Shown piece by piece: positions 43,949 to 52,997 of a stretch of DNA of 64,000 bases. The stretch is from assembly GCF_014656215.1 (NCBI RefSeq), contig NZ_BNBZ01000018.1, forward strand, positions 1 to 64,000, written 5' to 3'. Both the position numbers and the translations under genes were made by a program. Each line of letters opens with the position of its first letter. Positions within the stretch are counted from its first letter, which is position 1. Under the pieces are notes generated by a model that saw nothing but the letters and a program-made list of their open reading frames with translations, searched no databases and had not been told where the DNA came from. Source of the DNA: Streptomyces zaomyceticus (GTDB lineage: Bacteria > Actinomycetota > Actinomycetes > Streptomycetales > Streptomycetaceae).

Positions 43949-44716
43949 ATGACCGTTTCCCGTGTCTCCGCCTCCCGTGTCGCCCTCGCCGGTGGCATCG
44001 CCCTCTCCTCCGTCGTGCTGCTGTCCGGCACCGCGTTCGCGCACGTGAGCGTGCAGCCGCAGGGCGAGGCCGCCAAGGGCGGCTACGCGACCGTCAACAT
44101 CAAGGTCCCGAACGAGCGCGACAACGCCTCCACCGTGAAGGTCGAGGTCAACTTCCCGCTCGACCACCCGCTGGCCTCCGTCATGCCGCAGCCCATCCCC
44201 GGCTGGAAGGCCGAGGTGACCAAGAGCAAGCTCAGCACGCCGCTGAAGCTGCACGGCAAGACGATCAACGAGGCCGTCTCCAAGGTGACCTGGACCGCCG
44301 ACGGTTCGAAGATCGGGCCCGGCCAGTTCCAGCAGTTCCCGCTCTCCCTCGGCCAGCTCCCTGAGGACGCCGACCAGCTGGTCCTCAAGGCGATCCAGAC
44401 GTACGACAACAAGGAGGTCGTGCGCTGGATCGAGGAGCAGAAGGAGGGCGGGGAGGAGCCCCAGAACCCCGCCCCCGTCCTGAAGCTCTCCGCCGCCTCC
44501 GCCGACCACCACGGCGGTGCCGCCGCCCCGTCCGCCTCCGCTTCCGCCGCGAAGGACGAGAAGGCCGGCCACGAGGACAAGACGGCCTCCCACGAGGAGA
44601 CGGCCTCCGCCGACTCCTCCGACACCACCGCCCGGATCCTCGGCGTCATCGGCATCCTCGTCGGCATCGCCGGCGTCGCCTTCGGTGTCCTCGCCGGCCG
44701 CCGTCGCTCGGCCTGA
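43949..44716 (+). CDS. YcnI-family copper-binding protein
   Basis: The protein has 255 residues. A signal peptide ends at FA-HVSVQPQG, leaving an N-terminal His, the copper ligand of this family. The DUF1775 domain covers about 30-185. A Ser/Ala/His/Glu-rich linker (DHHGG, GHEDKTASHEE) leads to one C-terminal membrane segment (about 225-247) and RRRSA, so the domain is anchored outside the cell. It opens the copper block followed by SCO1, PCuAC and CopCD. Confidence 0.88.
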   Translation: MTVSRVSASRVALAGGIALSSVVLLSGTAFAHVSVQPQGEAAKGGYATVNIKVPNERDNASTVKVEVNFPLDHPLASVMPQPIPGWKAEVTKSKLSTPLKLHGKTINEAVSKVTWTADGSKIGPGQFQQFPLSLGQLPEDADQLVLKAIQTYDNKEVVRWIEEQKEGGEEPQNPAPVLKLSAASADHHGGAAAPSASASAAKDEKAGHEDKTASHEETASADSSDTTARILGVIGILVGIAGVAFGVLAGRRRSA

Positions 44717-44764
44717 CGGCCGCCCCTCCTCCAGAGACCCCGGAAAGAAGCGGAAAGAACCAGA

Positions 44765-45484
44765 ATGTCCGCAGAGAAGACATCCTCTCCGAAGCCGGAT
44801 GACGGACCGGCCCGTCCCGGCCGCCGCACCCCGCTGATCGTCGCCGCGGTGGCGATCGCCGCCGCGCTCGGCATCACCGCGGCCGTCGGCCTCGGCGGCA
44901 ACGACGACAAGGGCTCCGGCTCGGTCGCCGTGGTCTCCGGTGGCGACACCGGCACCAAGGCCGCCACCGTCCTCGACCGGCCGTTCACCAAGCCCGCGCT
45001 CGTCCTCACCGACACCAAGGGCCAGAAGTACGACCTGCGGGAACGGACCAAGGGCAAGCCGACGCTCATCTACTTCGGCTACACGCACTGCCCCGACGTC
45101 TGCCCCATGACGATGAGCAACATCGCCATCGCCAAGAAGCAGCTCCCCAAGGCCGACCAGGACAAGCTCCAGGTCGTCTTCGTCACCACCGACCCCGAGC
45201 GGGACACCTCGGCCGAACTCGCCAAGTGGCTGCCCGCCGCCGGCGACTCCTCCTTCACCGGTCTCACCGGCGAGTTCTCCACCATCCAGGCGGGGGCGCG
45301 GCAGATCGGCATCGGCATCGACCCGCCGAAGAAGGAGAACGGCACGGTCGTCTCCATGCACGGCGCACAGGTGATCGCCTTCTCGCCGACGACCGACCAG
45401 GGCTACGTCCTGTACGGCGAGGACGCGTCCGTCGACGACTACGCCAAGGATCTGCCGAAGCTCATCAAGGGGGAGAACCCGTGA
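44765..45484 (+). CDS. SCO1/SenC copper chaperone
   Basis: The protein has 239 residues. One N-terminal membrane anchor (about 22-44) precedes a thioredoxin fold. The copper motif YTHCPDVCPMT (CxxxC, about 112-122) and the distal His in VSMHGAQ (about 199) are present. It delivers copper to the CuA site of cytochrome c oxidase, outside the membrane. Its stop overlaps the next start as GTGA. Confidence 0.93.
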   Translation: MSAEKTSSPKPDDGPARPGRRTPLIVAAVAIAAALGITAAVGLGGNDDKGSGSVAVVSGGDTGTKAATVLDRPFTKPALVLTDTKGQKYDLRERTKGKPTLIYFGYTHCPDVCPMTMSNIAIAKKQLPKADQDKLQVVFVTTDPERDTSAELAKWLPAAGDSSFTGLTGEFSTIQAGARQIGIGIDPPKKENGTVVSMHGAQVIAFSPTTDQGYVLYGEDASVDDYAKDLPKLIKGENP

Positions 45485-45957
45485 ACCGCCGCACCACCGC
45501 CCTGTCCGCCTCCGTGGCGCTCGCCGCCGCGCTCGCACTGACCGGGTGTTCGTCCTCGTCCGACAGCTCCGACGGCTCCGCCGACGGCAAGCCGAAGCTG
45601 GAGGTCAGCGGCGCCTACATGCCCCAGCCCGTGATGGACATGGCCGGCGGCTTCCTGACCATCAAGAACGCCGGCGGCACCGCGGACAAGCTCACCTCGG
45701 TCACCAGCCCCCTCTCGGACGACGTCACGATCCACGAGACGAAGAACCAGAAGATGCTGAAGGTCGAGGCGTTCGACATCCCCGCGAACGGCACCCTCTC
45801 CCTCGAACGCGGTGGCAACCACATCATGTTCATGGAGCTGAAGAAGAAGCCCAAGCAGGGAGAGAAGGTCAGCATCGAGCTCCACTTCGAGAAGTCCGAC
45901 CCCATCAAGGTCGACCTTCCCGTCGAAGCCGCCAACCACAACCCGCAGCAGCACTGA
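45481..45957 (+). CDS. PCuAC-type copper chaperone lipoprotein
   Basis: The protein has 158 residues from the GTG at 45481. The lipobox LALTGCS gives a lipoprotein at Cys about 22. The PCuAC ligands are visible: His and Met in VTIHETKNQKMLKVE, and His and Met in GGNHIMFMELK, plus a His-rich end (NHNPQQH). It carries Cu(I) outside the membrane to SCO1 and CuA. It is translationally coupled to the SCO1 gene. Confidence 0.92.
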   Translation: MNRRTTALSASVALAAALALTGCSSSSDSSDGSADGKPKLEVSGAYMPQPVMDMAGGFLTIKNAGGTADKLTSVTSPLSDDVTIHETKNQKMLKVEAFDIPANGTLSLERGGNHIMFMELKKKPKQGEKVSIELHFEKSDPIKVDLPVEAANHNPQQH

Positions 45958-45990
45958 GCGCGTTGACGGAGTTCTCACAGAACTGACGGA

Positions 45991-48006
45991 GTGAACCGGA
46001 AGATGACAACCACCGCCCCCCGCCTCGGTACCGCCCTGGCCCGGCTGCTGATCCTCGCTGCCGCGCTGCTCGGGGCGCTGCTGGCCGGTGCCGCCCCCGC
46101 CTCCGCGCACGCGGCGCTGACCGGAAGCGATCCGAAGGACGGGGCGGTGGTCGCCTCCGCTCCCAAGGAGGTCAACCTCACCTTCTCGGAACAGGTCGCC
46201 ATGAGCGCCGACTCGATCCGGGTCCTCGACCCGGCGGGCCGGCGGGCCGACACCGGCGAGATACGCGACCTGTGCAGCGGCTCCGTCGTCCGCTACGGGG
46301 TGGGGCTGCGCGCCGGACTGCCCGACGGCACCTACACCGTGGCCTGGCAGACCGTCTCGGCCGACAGCCACCCCATCTCGGGCGCCTTCACCTTCTCCAT
46401 CGGCGCCCCCTCCACGACCTCCGTGGCCCTGCCCGACCGCAGCGCCGGCGGCGGACTCGTCGGCACCCTCTACGGCATCGCGCGCTACGTCTCGTACGCC
46501 GGTTTCGCGATCCTCGTCGGCGGCGGCGCCTTCGTCCTGGCCTGCTGGCCGCGCGGCGCGAGCGTCCGTCCCATCCAGCAGACCGTGGTCCGGGGCTGGC
46601 TCACCCTCACCGGCGCCACCCTCGTCATGCTGCTGCTGCGCAATCCGTACACCGGCTCGGGCGAACTCTCCGACGCCTTCGACCTGGCGGGTCTGAAGGC
46701 CGTCCTGGAGACGAAGACCGGGGCCGCGCTCACCTCCCGGCTGCTGCTGCTCGGCGCTGCCGCGCTCTTCGTGGCCGTCCTCTTCGGTGCCTACGCCCGG
46801 CGCACGGACCCGAAGGAGAAGAAGGACCTCGCCTTCGGGCTCGGCATCGGCGGCACGGTCGTCGCCGCCGGCATCGCCGGCACCTGGGCCCTGGCCGAGC
46901 ACGCCTCGACCGGTATCCAGCCCGGTGTCGCCATGCCCGTCGACATCCTGCACCTGCTGGCCGTCGCCGCCTGGCTCGGCGGCCTCACGGTGCTGCTCGT
47001 CTCCCTCTACCGGGCGCCGAGCGTCCCGCGCACGGCGGTCGAACGCTTCTCCAAGGTGGCCTTCGGCTCCGTGGCCGTCCTCGTGGCCACCGGGATCTAC
47101 CAGTCCTGGCGTCAGGTCGGCTCCTGGTCGGCGCTGACCGGGACCCGCTACGGGCAGCTGCTGCTCGTCAAGATCGGCCTCATGTGCGTCCTCGTCGGCA
47201 TCGCGTGGATCTCGCGCCGGTGGACCCGACGCCTGGCCGACCCGACGACCGCCGAGGCGACGACCGCCGAGGCGGAACGGGAAGCCGGAGGGTCCGGGGA
47301 GGCCGAGGAAGCCGGGGAGCCCCGGAAGCCGGGCAAGGACGGGGAGACCGAAGAGGCCGACGAGGCCGAGGGCGAAGCGGCCCCGGAAGAAGCGGTCGAG
47401 GAGACCGCCGACGCACCGGCCGTGGCCCCCGAGCGGGCCGCCCAGCTCGCCCGCCAGCAGGCCGCCGTCGCCACCGCCCGGCGCAAGCGGGAGCGGGACG
47501 CCGACCCCGAGCGGGCCGGTCTGCGCCGCTCCGTGCTGACCGAGGCCGCCGTCGCCGTCGTGCTCCTCGCCGTGACCACCGTCCTCACCTCGACGGAACC
47601 CGGCCGCACCGAGGAGGAGGCGGGCCAGGGCACCACCGCGGCCGGCCCGGCCGCCGTCCCGGACCGGCCCGTCGACATCCGGCTGCCCTTCGACACCGGC
47701 GGTGTCGACGGCAAGGGCGTCGTCCGGCTCAGCCTCGACCCCGGCCGCACCGGCGCCAACGCGCTCCACATCTTCGTCGAACGCCCCAACGGCAAGCCGC
47801 TGGACGTCCCCGAGATCAAGGTCGCCCTCACCCTGGAGGCGAAGGACGTCGGTCCGCTGCCCGTCGCCCCGGACCGGATCCAGACCGGACACTGGAGCGC
47901 GAGCGGCGTGCAGATCCCGATGCCCGGCGAGTGGCGGATCCAGGTGACCGTCCGTACCTCCGAGATCGACCAGACCACCATCGACAAGAACGTGAAGATC
48001 GGCTGA
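45991..48006 (+). CDS. CopC-CopD fusion with extra C-terminal domain
   Basis: The protein has 671 residues (GTG at 45991; an ATG four codons on is an alternative). The signal peptide ends at ASA-HAALTGSDP, leaving the N-terminal His of CopC. The CopC domain covers about 40-135, with DSHPISG carrying another ligand. CopD follows with eight membrane segments (about 155-410). A highly charged Glu/Ala segment (about 418-480) and another membrane segment (about 515-530) lead to a YtkA-like domain (about 555-671). It imports or handles copper for secreted oxidases. Copper-deprivation control is likely, but I see no operator. Confidence 0.88.
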   Translation: MNRKMTTTAPRLGTALARLLILAAALLGALLAGAAPASAHAALTGSDPKDGAVVASAPKEVNLTFSEQVAMSADSIRVLDPAGRRADTGEIRDLCSGSVVRYGVGLRAGLPDGTYTVAWQTVSADSHPISGAFTFSIGAPSTTSVALPDRSAGGGLVGTLYGIARYVSYAGFAILVGGGAFVLACWPRGASVRPIQQTVVRGWLTLTGATLVMLLLRNPYTGSGELSDAFDLAGLKAVLETKTGAALTSRLLLLGAAALFVAVLFGAYARRTDPKEKKDLAFGLGIGGTVVAAGIAGTWALAEHASTGIQPGVAMPVDILHLLAVAAWLGGLTVLLVSLYRAPSVPRTAVERFSKVAFGSVAVLVATGIYQSWRQVGSWSALTGTRYGQLLLVKIGLMCVLVGIAWISRRWTRRLADPTTAEATTAEAEREAGGSGEAEEAGEPRKPGKDGETEEADEAEGEAAPEEAVEETADAPAVAPERAAQLARQQAAVATARRKRERDADPERAGLRRSVLTEAAVAVVLLAVTTVLTSTEPGRTEEEAGQGTTAAGPAAVPDRPVDIRLPFDTGGVDGKGVVRLSLDPGRTGANALHIFVERPNGKPLDVPEIKVALTLEAKDVGPLPVAPDRIQTGHWSASGVQIPMPGEWRIQVTVRTSEIDQTTIDKNVKIG

Positions 48007-48009
48007 CCC

Positions 48010-49281
48010 GTGACCGAGAACGACAACCTTGAGATCTCCCGGCGGCGTCTGCTCGGCACCGTCGGCGCGGCCGGCGCGGCCGGGCTCGTGATCGGCGCGG
48101 CCGGCGGGGTCGGGGTCTCCTCGGCCGTGTCGGGCGGGGAGACCCCCGCCGGGGCCGGAGCCGGCGGCGCCCCGGCGCTGACCTCCGTCGGCTCGACCGA
48201 GGTGATGTTTCACGGGAAACATCAGGCCGGTATCACCACGCCCCTGCAGTCCCGGGGCCATCTGGTCGCCTTCGACCTCGCCCCCGGCGCCGGCCACAAG
48301 GAGGCCGTCGCCCTGCTGCGCCGCTGGTCGGTGACGGCGAAGGCCGTGATGGCGGGCAGGGCCCCGACCGGCGACACCGGTGTCGCGCTCGACGCGGGCC
48401 CCTCCTCCCTCACGGTCACCTTCGGCTTCGGCCGTACGTTCTTCGACCGCACCGGACTCACCGGGCGCCGGCCCACCGGGCTCGACCCGCTGCCCGCCTT
48501 CTCCGCCGACGCCCTGGACCCCCGGCGCTCGGAGGGTGACCTGTGGGTACAGATCGGCGCCGACGACGCGCTCGTCGCCTTCCACGCGCTGCGCGCCGTG
48601 CAGAAGGACGCGGGCGACGCGGCCCGGGTGCGCTGGCAGATGAACGGCTTCAACCGCTCGGCAGGCGCCACCGCGAGGCCGATGACCGCGCGCAACCTCA
48701 TGGGCCAGATCGACGGCACGGGCAACCCGAAGGTCGGCGACCCCGACTTCGACCGGCGGATCTTCGTCCCGGCCGGTGCCACCGGCGCGCAGGAGTGGAT
48801 GGCCGGCGGCTCGTACGCGGTGGTGCGCCGGATCCGGATGCTGCTCGACGACTGGGAGAAGCTGCCGGTCGACAGGCAGGAGAAGGTGATCGGGCGGCGG
48901 AAGTCCGACGGGGCCCCGCTCAGCGGCGGCACGGAGACCACCGAGCTCGACCTGAACAAGCTCGGCCCCGACGGGAAGACGATGATCCCGGACAACGCGC
49001 ACTCCCGGATCTCCGCCCCCGAACAGAACGGCGGGGCGGCGATGCTGCGCAGGCCGTTCTCCTTCCACGACGGCATCGGCCCCGACGGGACTCCGGACGC
49101 CGGTCTCCTCTTCGTCTGCTGGCAGGCGGATCCGCTCAGGGGCTTCGTGCCCGTGCAGCGCAAGCTGGACCGGGGGGACGCCCTGTCCGCGTTCATCCGC
49201 CACGAGGCGAGCGGACTCTTCGCGGTCCCCGGCGGCCCCGCCGAGGGCGAGTACGTGGGGCAGCGGCTGCTGGAGTCGTGA
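48010..49281 (+). CDS. DyP-type heme peroxidase, Tat-exported (EfeB-like)
   Basis: The protein has 423 residues from the GTG at 48010. The twin-arginine signal SRRRLLG is followed by a hydrophobic stretch ending near residue 40. The DyP motif RDNLMGQIDGTGNP-like (NLMGQIDGTGN, about 231-241) contains the distal Asp. The proximal His lies in DNAHSRISAP (about 330), and the conserved Arg at about 350. It oxidises substrates with H2O2 outside the membrane. In Streptomyces DyP acts with copper radical oxidases, which fits its place after CopCD, four bases from its stop. A parS-like site lies inside (48206-48221). Confidence 0.9.
   Translation: MTENDNLEISRRRLLGTVGAAGAAGLVIGAAGGVGVSSAVSGGETPAGAGAGGAPALTSVGSTEVMFHGKHQAGITTPLQSRGHLVAFDLAPGAGHKEAVALLRRWSVTAKAVMAGRAPTGDTGVALDAGPSSLTVTFGFGRTFFDRTGLTGRRPTGLDPLPAFSADALDPRRSEGDLWVQIGADDALVAFHALRAVQKDAGDAARVRWQMNGFNRSAGATARPMTARNLMGQIDGTGNPKVGDPDFDRRIFVPAGATGAQEWMAGGSYAVVRRIRMLLDDWEKLPVDRQEKVIGRRKSDGAPLSGGTETTELDLNKLGPDGKTMIPDNAHSRISAPEQNGGAAMLRRPFSFHDGIGPDGTPDAGLLFVCWQADPLRGFVPVQRKLDRGDALSAFIRHEASGLFAVPGGPAEGEYVGQRLLES
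48206..48221. promoter_or_regulatory. parS-like centromere site
   Basis: TGTTTCACGGGAAACA differs by one base from the ParB-binding palindrome TGTTTCACGTGAAACA. It lies inside the peroxidase gene and encodes residues MFHGKH without disturbing it. Streptomyces carries many such sites, mostly near oriC. Confidence 0.7.
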
Positions 49282-49362
49282 CTCCCCGGGCGGGCGGCCC
49301 GCGGGCGGGTGTGTCCCGCCGTGCGGGCGGTCCGCGCCCGCGGAGCCCATTAGGGTGACGGT

Positions 49363-50298
49363 ATGTCCGCCACCCGGTACACGTATCTCGGCCCCGAGGG
49401 CACCTTCACGGAGGCCGCGCTGCGTACGCTGCCCGAGGCCGCGACGAGGGAACTCGTCCCCATGGTCTCGGTCCCGGCCGCGCTCGACGCCGTACGGAAC
49501 GGGGAGGCCGCCGCCGCGCTCGTGCCGATCGAGAACTCGGTCGAGGGCGGGGTGACCGCGACCCTGGACGAGCTGGCCTCCGGCGAACCGCTGATGATCT
49601 ACCGCGAGGTGCTGCTGCCGATCGCCTTCGCGCTGCTCGTGCGGCCGGGGACCAGGCTGTCGGAGATCAAGACCGTGACGGGCCACCCGGTGGCCCAGCC
49701 GCAGGTCCGGAACTGGCTGCGGGCGCATCTGCCCGAGGCGGTGTGGGAGTCCGCCGCCTCCAACGCGGACGGGGCCCGGCTGGTGCAGGAGGGCCGCTTC
49801 GACGCCGCCTTCGCCGGGGAGTTCGCGGCGACGACGTACGGTCTCGAGGCCCTGGTCACCGAGATCCACGACGCGGAGAACGCCGAGACCCGCTTCGTGC
49901 TGGTGGGCAGGCCGGCCCGGCCGGCGGCGCCGACGGGTGCGGACAAGACCTCGGTGGTGCTGTGGCTGGGTGACGATCATCCGGGTGCCCTCCTCGAACT
50001 GCTCCAGGAATTCGCGGTGCGCGGGGTGAACCTGATGCTGATCCAGTCCCGGCCCACGGGGGCGGGGATCGGGAACTACTGCTTCGCCGTGGACGCCGAG
50101 GGCCATATCTCGGACCGGCGGGTCGGCGAGGCACTGATGGGGCTCAAGCGGATCTGCCCCAAGGTGCGCTTCCTCGGCTCGTACCCGAGGGCGGGTGTGG
50201 CGGTCGAGGACGTGGCGGCGCTGCGGCGCGGTACTTCGGACGGGGAGTTCATGGCGGCCTCCGACTGGCTGGCGAGGGCCCAGGACGGTCGGGCCTGA
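49363..50298 (+). CDS. pheA: Prephenate dehydratase
   Basis: The protein has 311 residues. The catalytic domain (about 3-185) contains the TRF motif in NAETRFVLVG. A C-terminal ACT domain (about 200-285, with GALLELLQEFAVRGVNLMLIQSRP) should bind phenylalanine for feedback inhibition. It converts prephenate to phenylpyruvate in phenylalanine synthesis. It is a monofunctional form, with no chorismate mutase domain. Its position upstream of serS is conserved in Streptomyces. Confidence 0.95.
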   Translation: MSATRYTYLGPEGTFTEAALRTLPEAATRELVPMVSVPAALDAVRNGEAAAALVPIENSVEGGVTATLDELASGEPLMIYREVLLPIAFALLVRPGTRLSEIKTVTGHPVAQPQVRNWLRAHLPEAVWESAASNADGARLVQEGRFDAAFAGEFAATTYGLEALVTEIHDAENAETRFVLVGRPARPAAPTGADKTSVVLWLGDDHPGALLELLQEFAVRGVNLMLIQSRPTGAGIGNYCFAVDAEGHISDRRVGEALMGLKRICPKVRFLGSYPRAGVAVEDVAALRRGTSDGEFMAASDWLARAQDGRA

Positions 50299-50796
50299 TC
50301 CGATGGTGACCGAACGCTCCCGACGCCGGGAGCGTTCGTCCACAGGTGCGAATCACTAGTCCTACCTGCATATTTTTCAGTTACCCACAAGGGTTATCCA
50401 CAGGGCCGACCTCCGACCTGGGGACAAGTCGACAGCTCGCCCCGACAAGGTCGACAAATCGCCCTAGCCACTCCCCGACCGCGCCCGGCTGTCCACAGCA
50501 CCGGAAGAACGCCCTCGTCAGCGCCCCTCGCTCGACCAACTCTTTGGAGCGAGCAATTCCCACCCAAATGAGTGCCTCAATGGCGTTTGATCACGGAATT
50601 CCCAGGCGCGGGGAGGGAAATCCACGTGACCTCCCTCGTAGTCCACAGATCTTCCGCACAGCCTGTGGATAACTGAATGCGCAGGCCCGGCCCGGGGGAT
50701 TTTCACGGGTATCAATTCGGGCGAAACGTCACGCGGGACAACACGCGTGACGTTATCCGGTGGGGGCGGGCGAACGGGCACCGGTAGCCTGGTGGG
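50299..50796. other. Low-G+C spacer with a cluster of DnaA-box-like 9-mers
   Basis: TTATCCACA occurs at 50394-50402 and, inverted, at 50664-50672. Near matches are TCGTCCACA (50336), TTACCCACA (50381), CTGTCCACA (50489) and TAGTCCACA (50639). The stretch has no gene and is AT-richer than its neighbours. The last ~90 bases hold the serS leader. The boxes could bind DnaA. Confidence 0.55.
50725..50754. promoter_or_regulatory. Inverted repeat in the serS leader
   Basis: Arms 50725-50735 and 50744-50754 (AACGTCACGCG and its complement) are exact, with an 8-base spacer. They end 42 bases before the serS start. It could be an operator or a leader hairpin. Confidence 0.5.
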
Positions 50797-52086
50797 GTGA
50801 TTGACCTTCGCCTGCTCCGTGAGGACCCCGACCGTGTTCGCGCCTCCCAGCGCGCCCGTGGAGAGGACGTCGCGCTCGTCGACGCCCTGCTCTCCGCCGA
50901 TGAGCGGCGCAGGTCGTCCGGCGTCCGCTTCGACGAGCTCCGATCCGAGCAGAAGGCGCTCGGCAAGCTGATCCCCAGGGCCACCCCGGAGGAGCGCACC
51001 GAGCTCCTCCAGAAGGCCGAGCAGCTCAAGATCGACGTCAAGGCCGCCGAGGCCGAGCAGAACGAGGCCGACGAGACGGCCAAGCAGCTGCTCCTCCAGC
51101 TCGGGAACATCGTCCACACGGACGTCCCGGTCGGCGGTGAGGAGGACTTCGTCGTCCTGGAGACGCACGGCACGATCCGCGACTTCGCCGCCGAGGGCTT
51201 CGAGCCCAAGGACCACCTGGAGCTCGGCGAGGCGCTCGGCGCCATCGACGTCGAGCGGGGCGCCAAGGTCTCCGGCTCGCGCTTCTACTACCTGACCGGC
51301 GTCGGCGCTCTCCTTGAGCTCGCCCTGGTCAACGCGGCGATCGCCCAGGCCACCGAGGCCGGCTTCATCCCCATGCTGACCCCTGCGCTGGTCCGTCCGC
51401 GCGCCATGGAGGGCACCGGCTTCCTCGGCCAGGCCGCGGAGAACGTGTACCACCTGGAGAAGGACGACTACTACCTCGTCGGCACGTCCGAGGTGCCCCT
51501 CGCGGCGTACCACATGGACGAGATCATCGACGCGGACAAGCTGCCGCTGCGGTACGCGGGCTTCTCGCCCTGCTTCCGCCGCGAGGCCGGCACGTACGGC
51601 AAGGACACCCGGGGCATCTTCCGCGTCCACCAGTTCGACAAGGTCGAGATGTTCTCGTACGTCGCGCCCGAGGACGCGGAGAACGAGCACAAGCGGCTCC
51701 TGGACTGGGAGAAGCAGTGGCTGACCGGCCTCGAGCTGCCGTTCCAGGTCATCGACGTCGCCACCGGTGACCTCGGCGCCTCCGCCTCCCGCAAGTTCGA
51801 CTGCGAGGCGTGGATCCCGACGCAGGGCAAGTACCGCGAGCTGACCTCGGCCTCGAACTGCAACAGCTTCCAGGCCCGCCGTCTCTCCGTCCGCATGCGC
51901 GACGAGCAGGGCGGCAAGAAGACCGTGCAGCCGCTGGCCACCCTGAACGGCACCCTGTGCGCCGTACCGCGGACCATCGTGGCGATCCTGGAGAACCACC
52001 AGCTGGCCGACGGCTCGGTGCGGGTGCCGGAGATGCTGCGGCCCTACCTCGGTGGCCGTGAGGTCCTGGAGCCGATCGCCAAGTGA
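50797..52086 (+). CDS. serS: Seryl-tRNA synthetase
   Basis: The protein has 429 residues from the GTG at 50797. A long antiparallel coiled coil (about 30-100) binds the variable arm of tRNA-Ser. The class II motifs are present: motif 2 at FRREAGTYGKDTRGIFRVHQF (about 266-286) and motif 3 near the end (TLNGTLCAVPRTIVAILE). TSASNCNSFQARR is the serine/ATP site. Two tRNA-Ser genes (31907, 52998) lie in the same window. The start of the HAD gene overlaps its stop (GTGA). Confidence 0.97.
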   Translation: MIDLRLLREDPDRVRASQRARGEDVALVDALLSADERRRSSGVRFDELRSEQKALGKLIPRATPEERTELLQKAEQLKIDVKAAEAEQNEADETAKQLLLQLGNIVHTDVPVGGEEDFVVLETHGTIRDFAAEGFEPKDHLELGEALGAIDVERGAKVSGSRFYYLTGVGALLELALVNAAIAQATEAGFIPMLTPALVRPRAMEGTGFLGQAAENVYHLEKDDYYLVGTSEVPLAAYHMDEIIDADKLPLRYAGFSPCFRREAGTYGKDTRGIFRVHQFDKVEMFSYVAPEDAENEHKRLLDWEKQWLTGLELPFQVIDVATGDLGASASRKFDCEAWIPTQGKYRELTSASNCNSFQARRLSVRMRDEQGGKKTVQPLATLNGTLCAVPRTIVAILENHQLADGSVRVPEMLRPYLGGREVLEPIAK

Positions 52087-52889
52087 GCTCCTTCCCCTAC
52101 CGCCTGGTCGCGACGGATCTCGACGGCACGCTGCTGCGCGCCGACGAGTCCGTCTCGGCCCGTACGCGGGACGCGCTCGCCGCCGTGACGGAGGCGGGCG
52201 CCGCGCACATCGTCGTCACCGGCCGGGCGGTGCCCTGGACCCGGCACATCCTGGACGACCTCGGCTACGAGGGCATCGCGGTGTGCGGGCAGGGCGCGCA
52301 GGTCTACCACGCGGGGGAGCACCGGCTGCTGACCTCGCTGACCCTGGACCGGCAGCTCGCGGGGCTCGCGCTCTCGAAGCTGGAGGCGGAGGTCGGCCCG
52401 CTGGCGCTGGCCGCGAGCCGCGACGGCCTGGAGGGCGAGGTCCTGATGGGCCCCGGCTACCGGGTCCAGGAGGGGCCCCTGCCGTACGTCCCGTACGAGG
52501 ACCCGTCGGAGCTGTGGGCCGCGCCGCTGACCAAGCTCTACATCCAGCACCCGGCGCTGGGCGACGACGAGCTGACCCGGATCGCCCGTGAGACGGTCGG
52601 CGGACTCGTGGACGTCGTCATGGCCGGTCCGGGGATCGTGGAGATCCTCCCGCTCGGCCTGAGCAAGGCCACGGGGCTCTCCCTGGCCGCGCGCCGGCTG
52701 GGTGTGAAGGCCGCGGAGACGATCGCCTTCGGCGACATGCCGAACGACATCCCGATGTTCGCCTGGGCCGCCCACGGCGTGGCGATGGGCAACGCCCACG
52801 AGGAACTGCGGGCGGTGGCGGACGAGGTGACGGCCTCCAACGAGGAGGACGGCATCGCGGTCGTCCTGGAACGACTGCTGTCGGTCTGA
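52083..52889 (+). CDS. HAD-superfamily hydrolase (Cof type)
   Basis: The protein has 268 residues from the GTG at 52083, coupled to serS by a four-base overlap. HAD motif I is VATDLDGTLLRADE, motif II is HIVVTGRA, and motif IV AFGDMPNDIPMF is complete, so it is likely an active phosphatase of the sugar or flavin phosphate type. The Cof cap domain is in the middle (about 85-190). The substrate is not known. The pairing with serS is conserved in Streptomyces. Confidence 0.9.
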   Translation: MSSFPYRLVATDLDGTLLRADESVSARTRDALAAVTEAGAAHIVVTGRAVPWTRHILDDLGYEGIAVCGQGAQVYHAGEHRLLTSLTLDRQLAGLALSKLEAEVGPLALAASRDGLEGEVLMGPGYRVQEGPLPYVPYEDPSELWAAPLTKLYIQHPALGDDELTRIARETVGGLVDVVMAGPGIVEILPLGLSKATGLSLAARRLGVKAAETIAFGDMPNDIPMFAWAAHGVAMGNAHEELRAVADEVTASNEEDGIAVVLERLLSV

Positions 52890-52931
52890 CGCCTCGACAG
52901 GCGACAGACGCCATACGGCAGACGACAGAAG

Positions 52932-52959
52932 CGAAGGCCACCCCTCGGGGTGGCCTTCG
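52932..52959. terminator. Terminator between the HAD gene and tRNA-Ser(GCU)
   Basis: A perfect 13-bp stem (52932-52944 and 52947-52959) with a 2-base loop follows the HAD gene and lies downstream of the convergent tRNA gene, so it can serve both. Confidence 0.8.
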
Positions 52960-52997
52960 TCGTACGCGGCTCCGCCGCTTCTCGGCGCCGCACTCTG

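Noticed and set aside
45439..50343. Very long minus-strand open frame opposite the copper, peroxidase and pheA genes
   Set aside because: It runs antisense to several genes with complete catalytic motifs; such frames arise in high-G+C DNA. It has no domain of its own.
50336..50672. DnaA-box cluster considered as oriC
   Set aside because: dnaA, dnaN and the large box array of Streptomyces oriC are absent; the flanking genes are pheA and serS.
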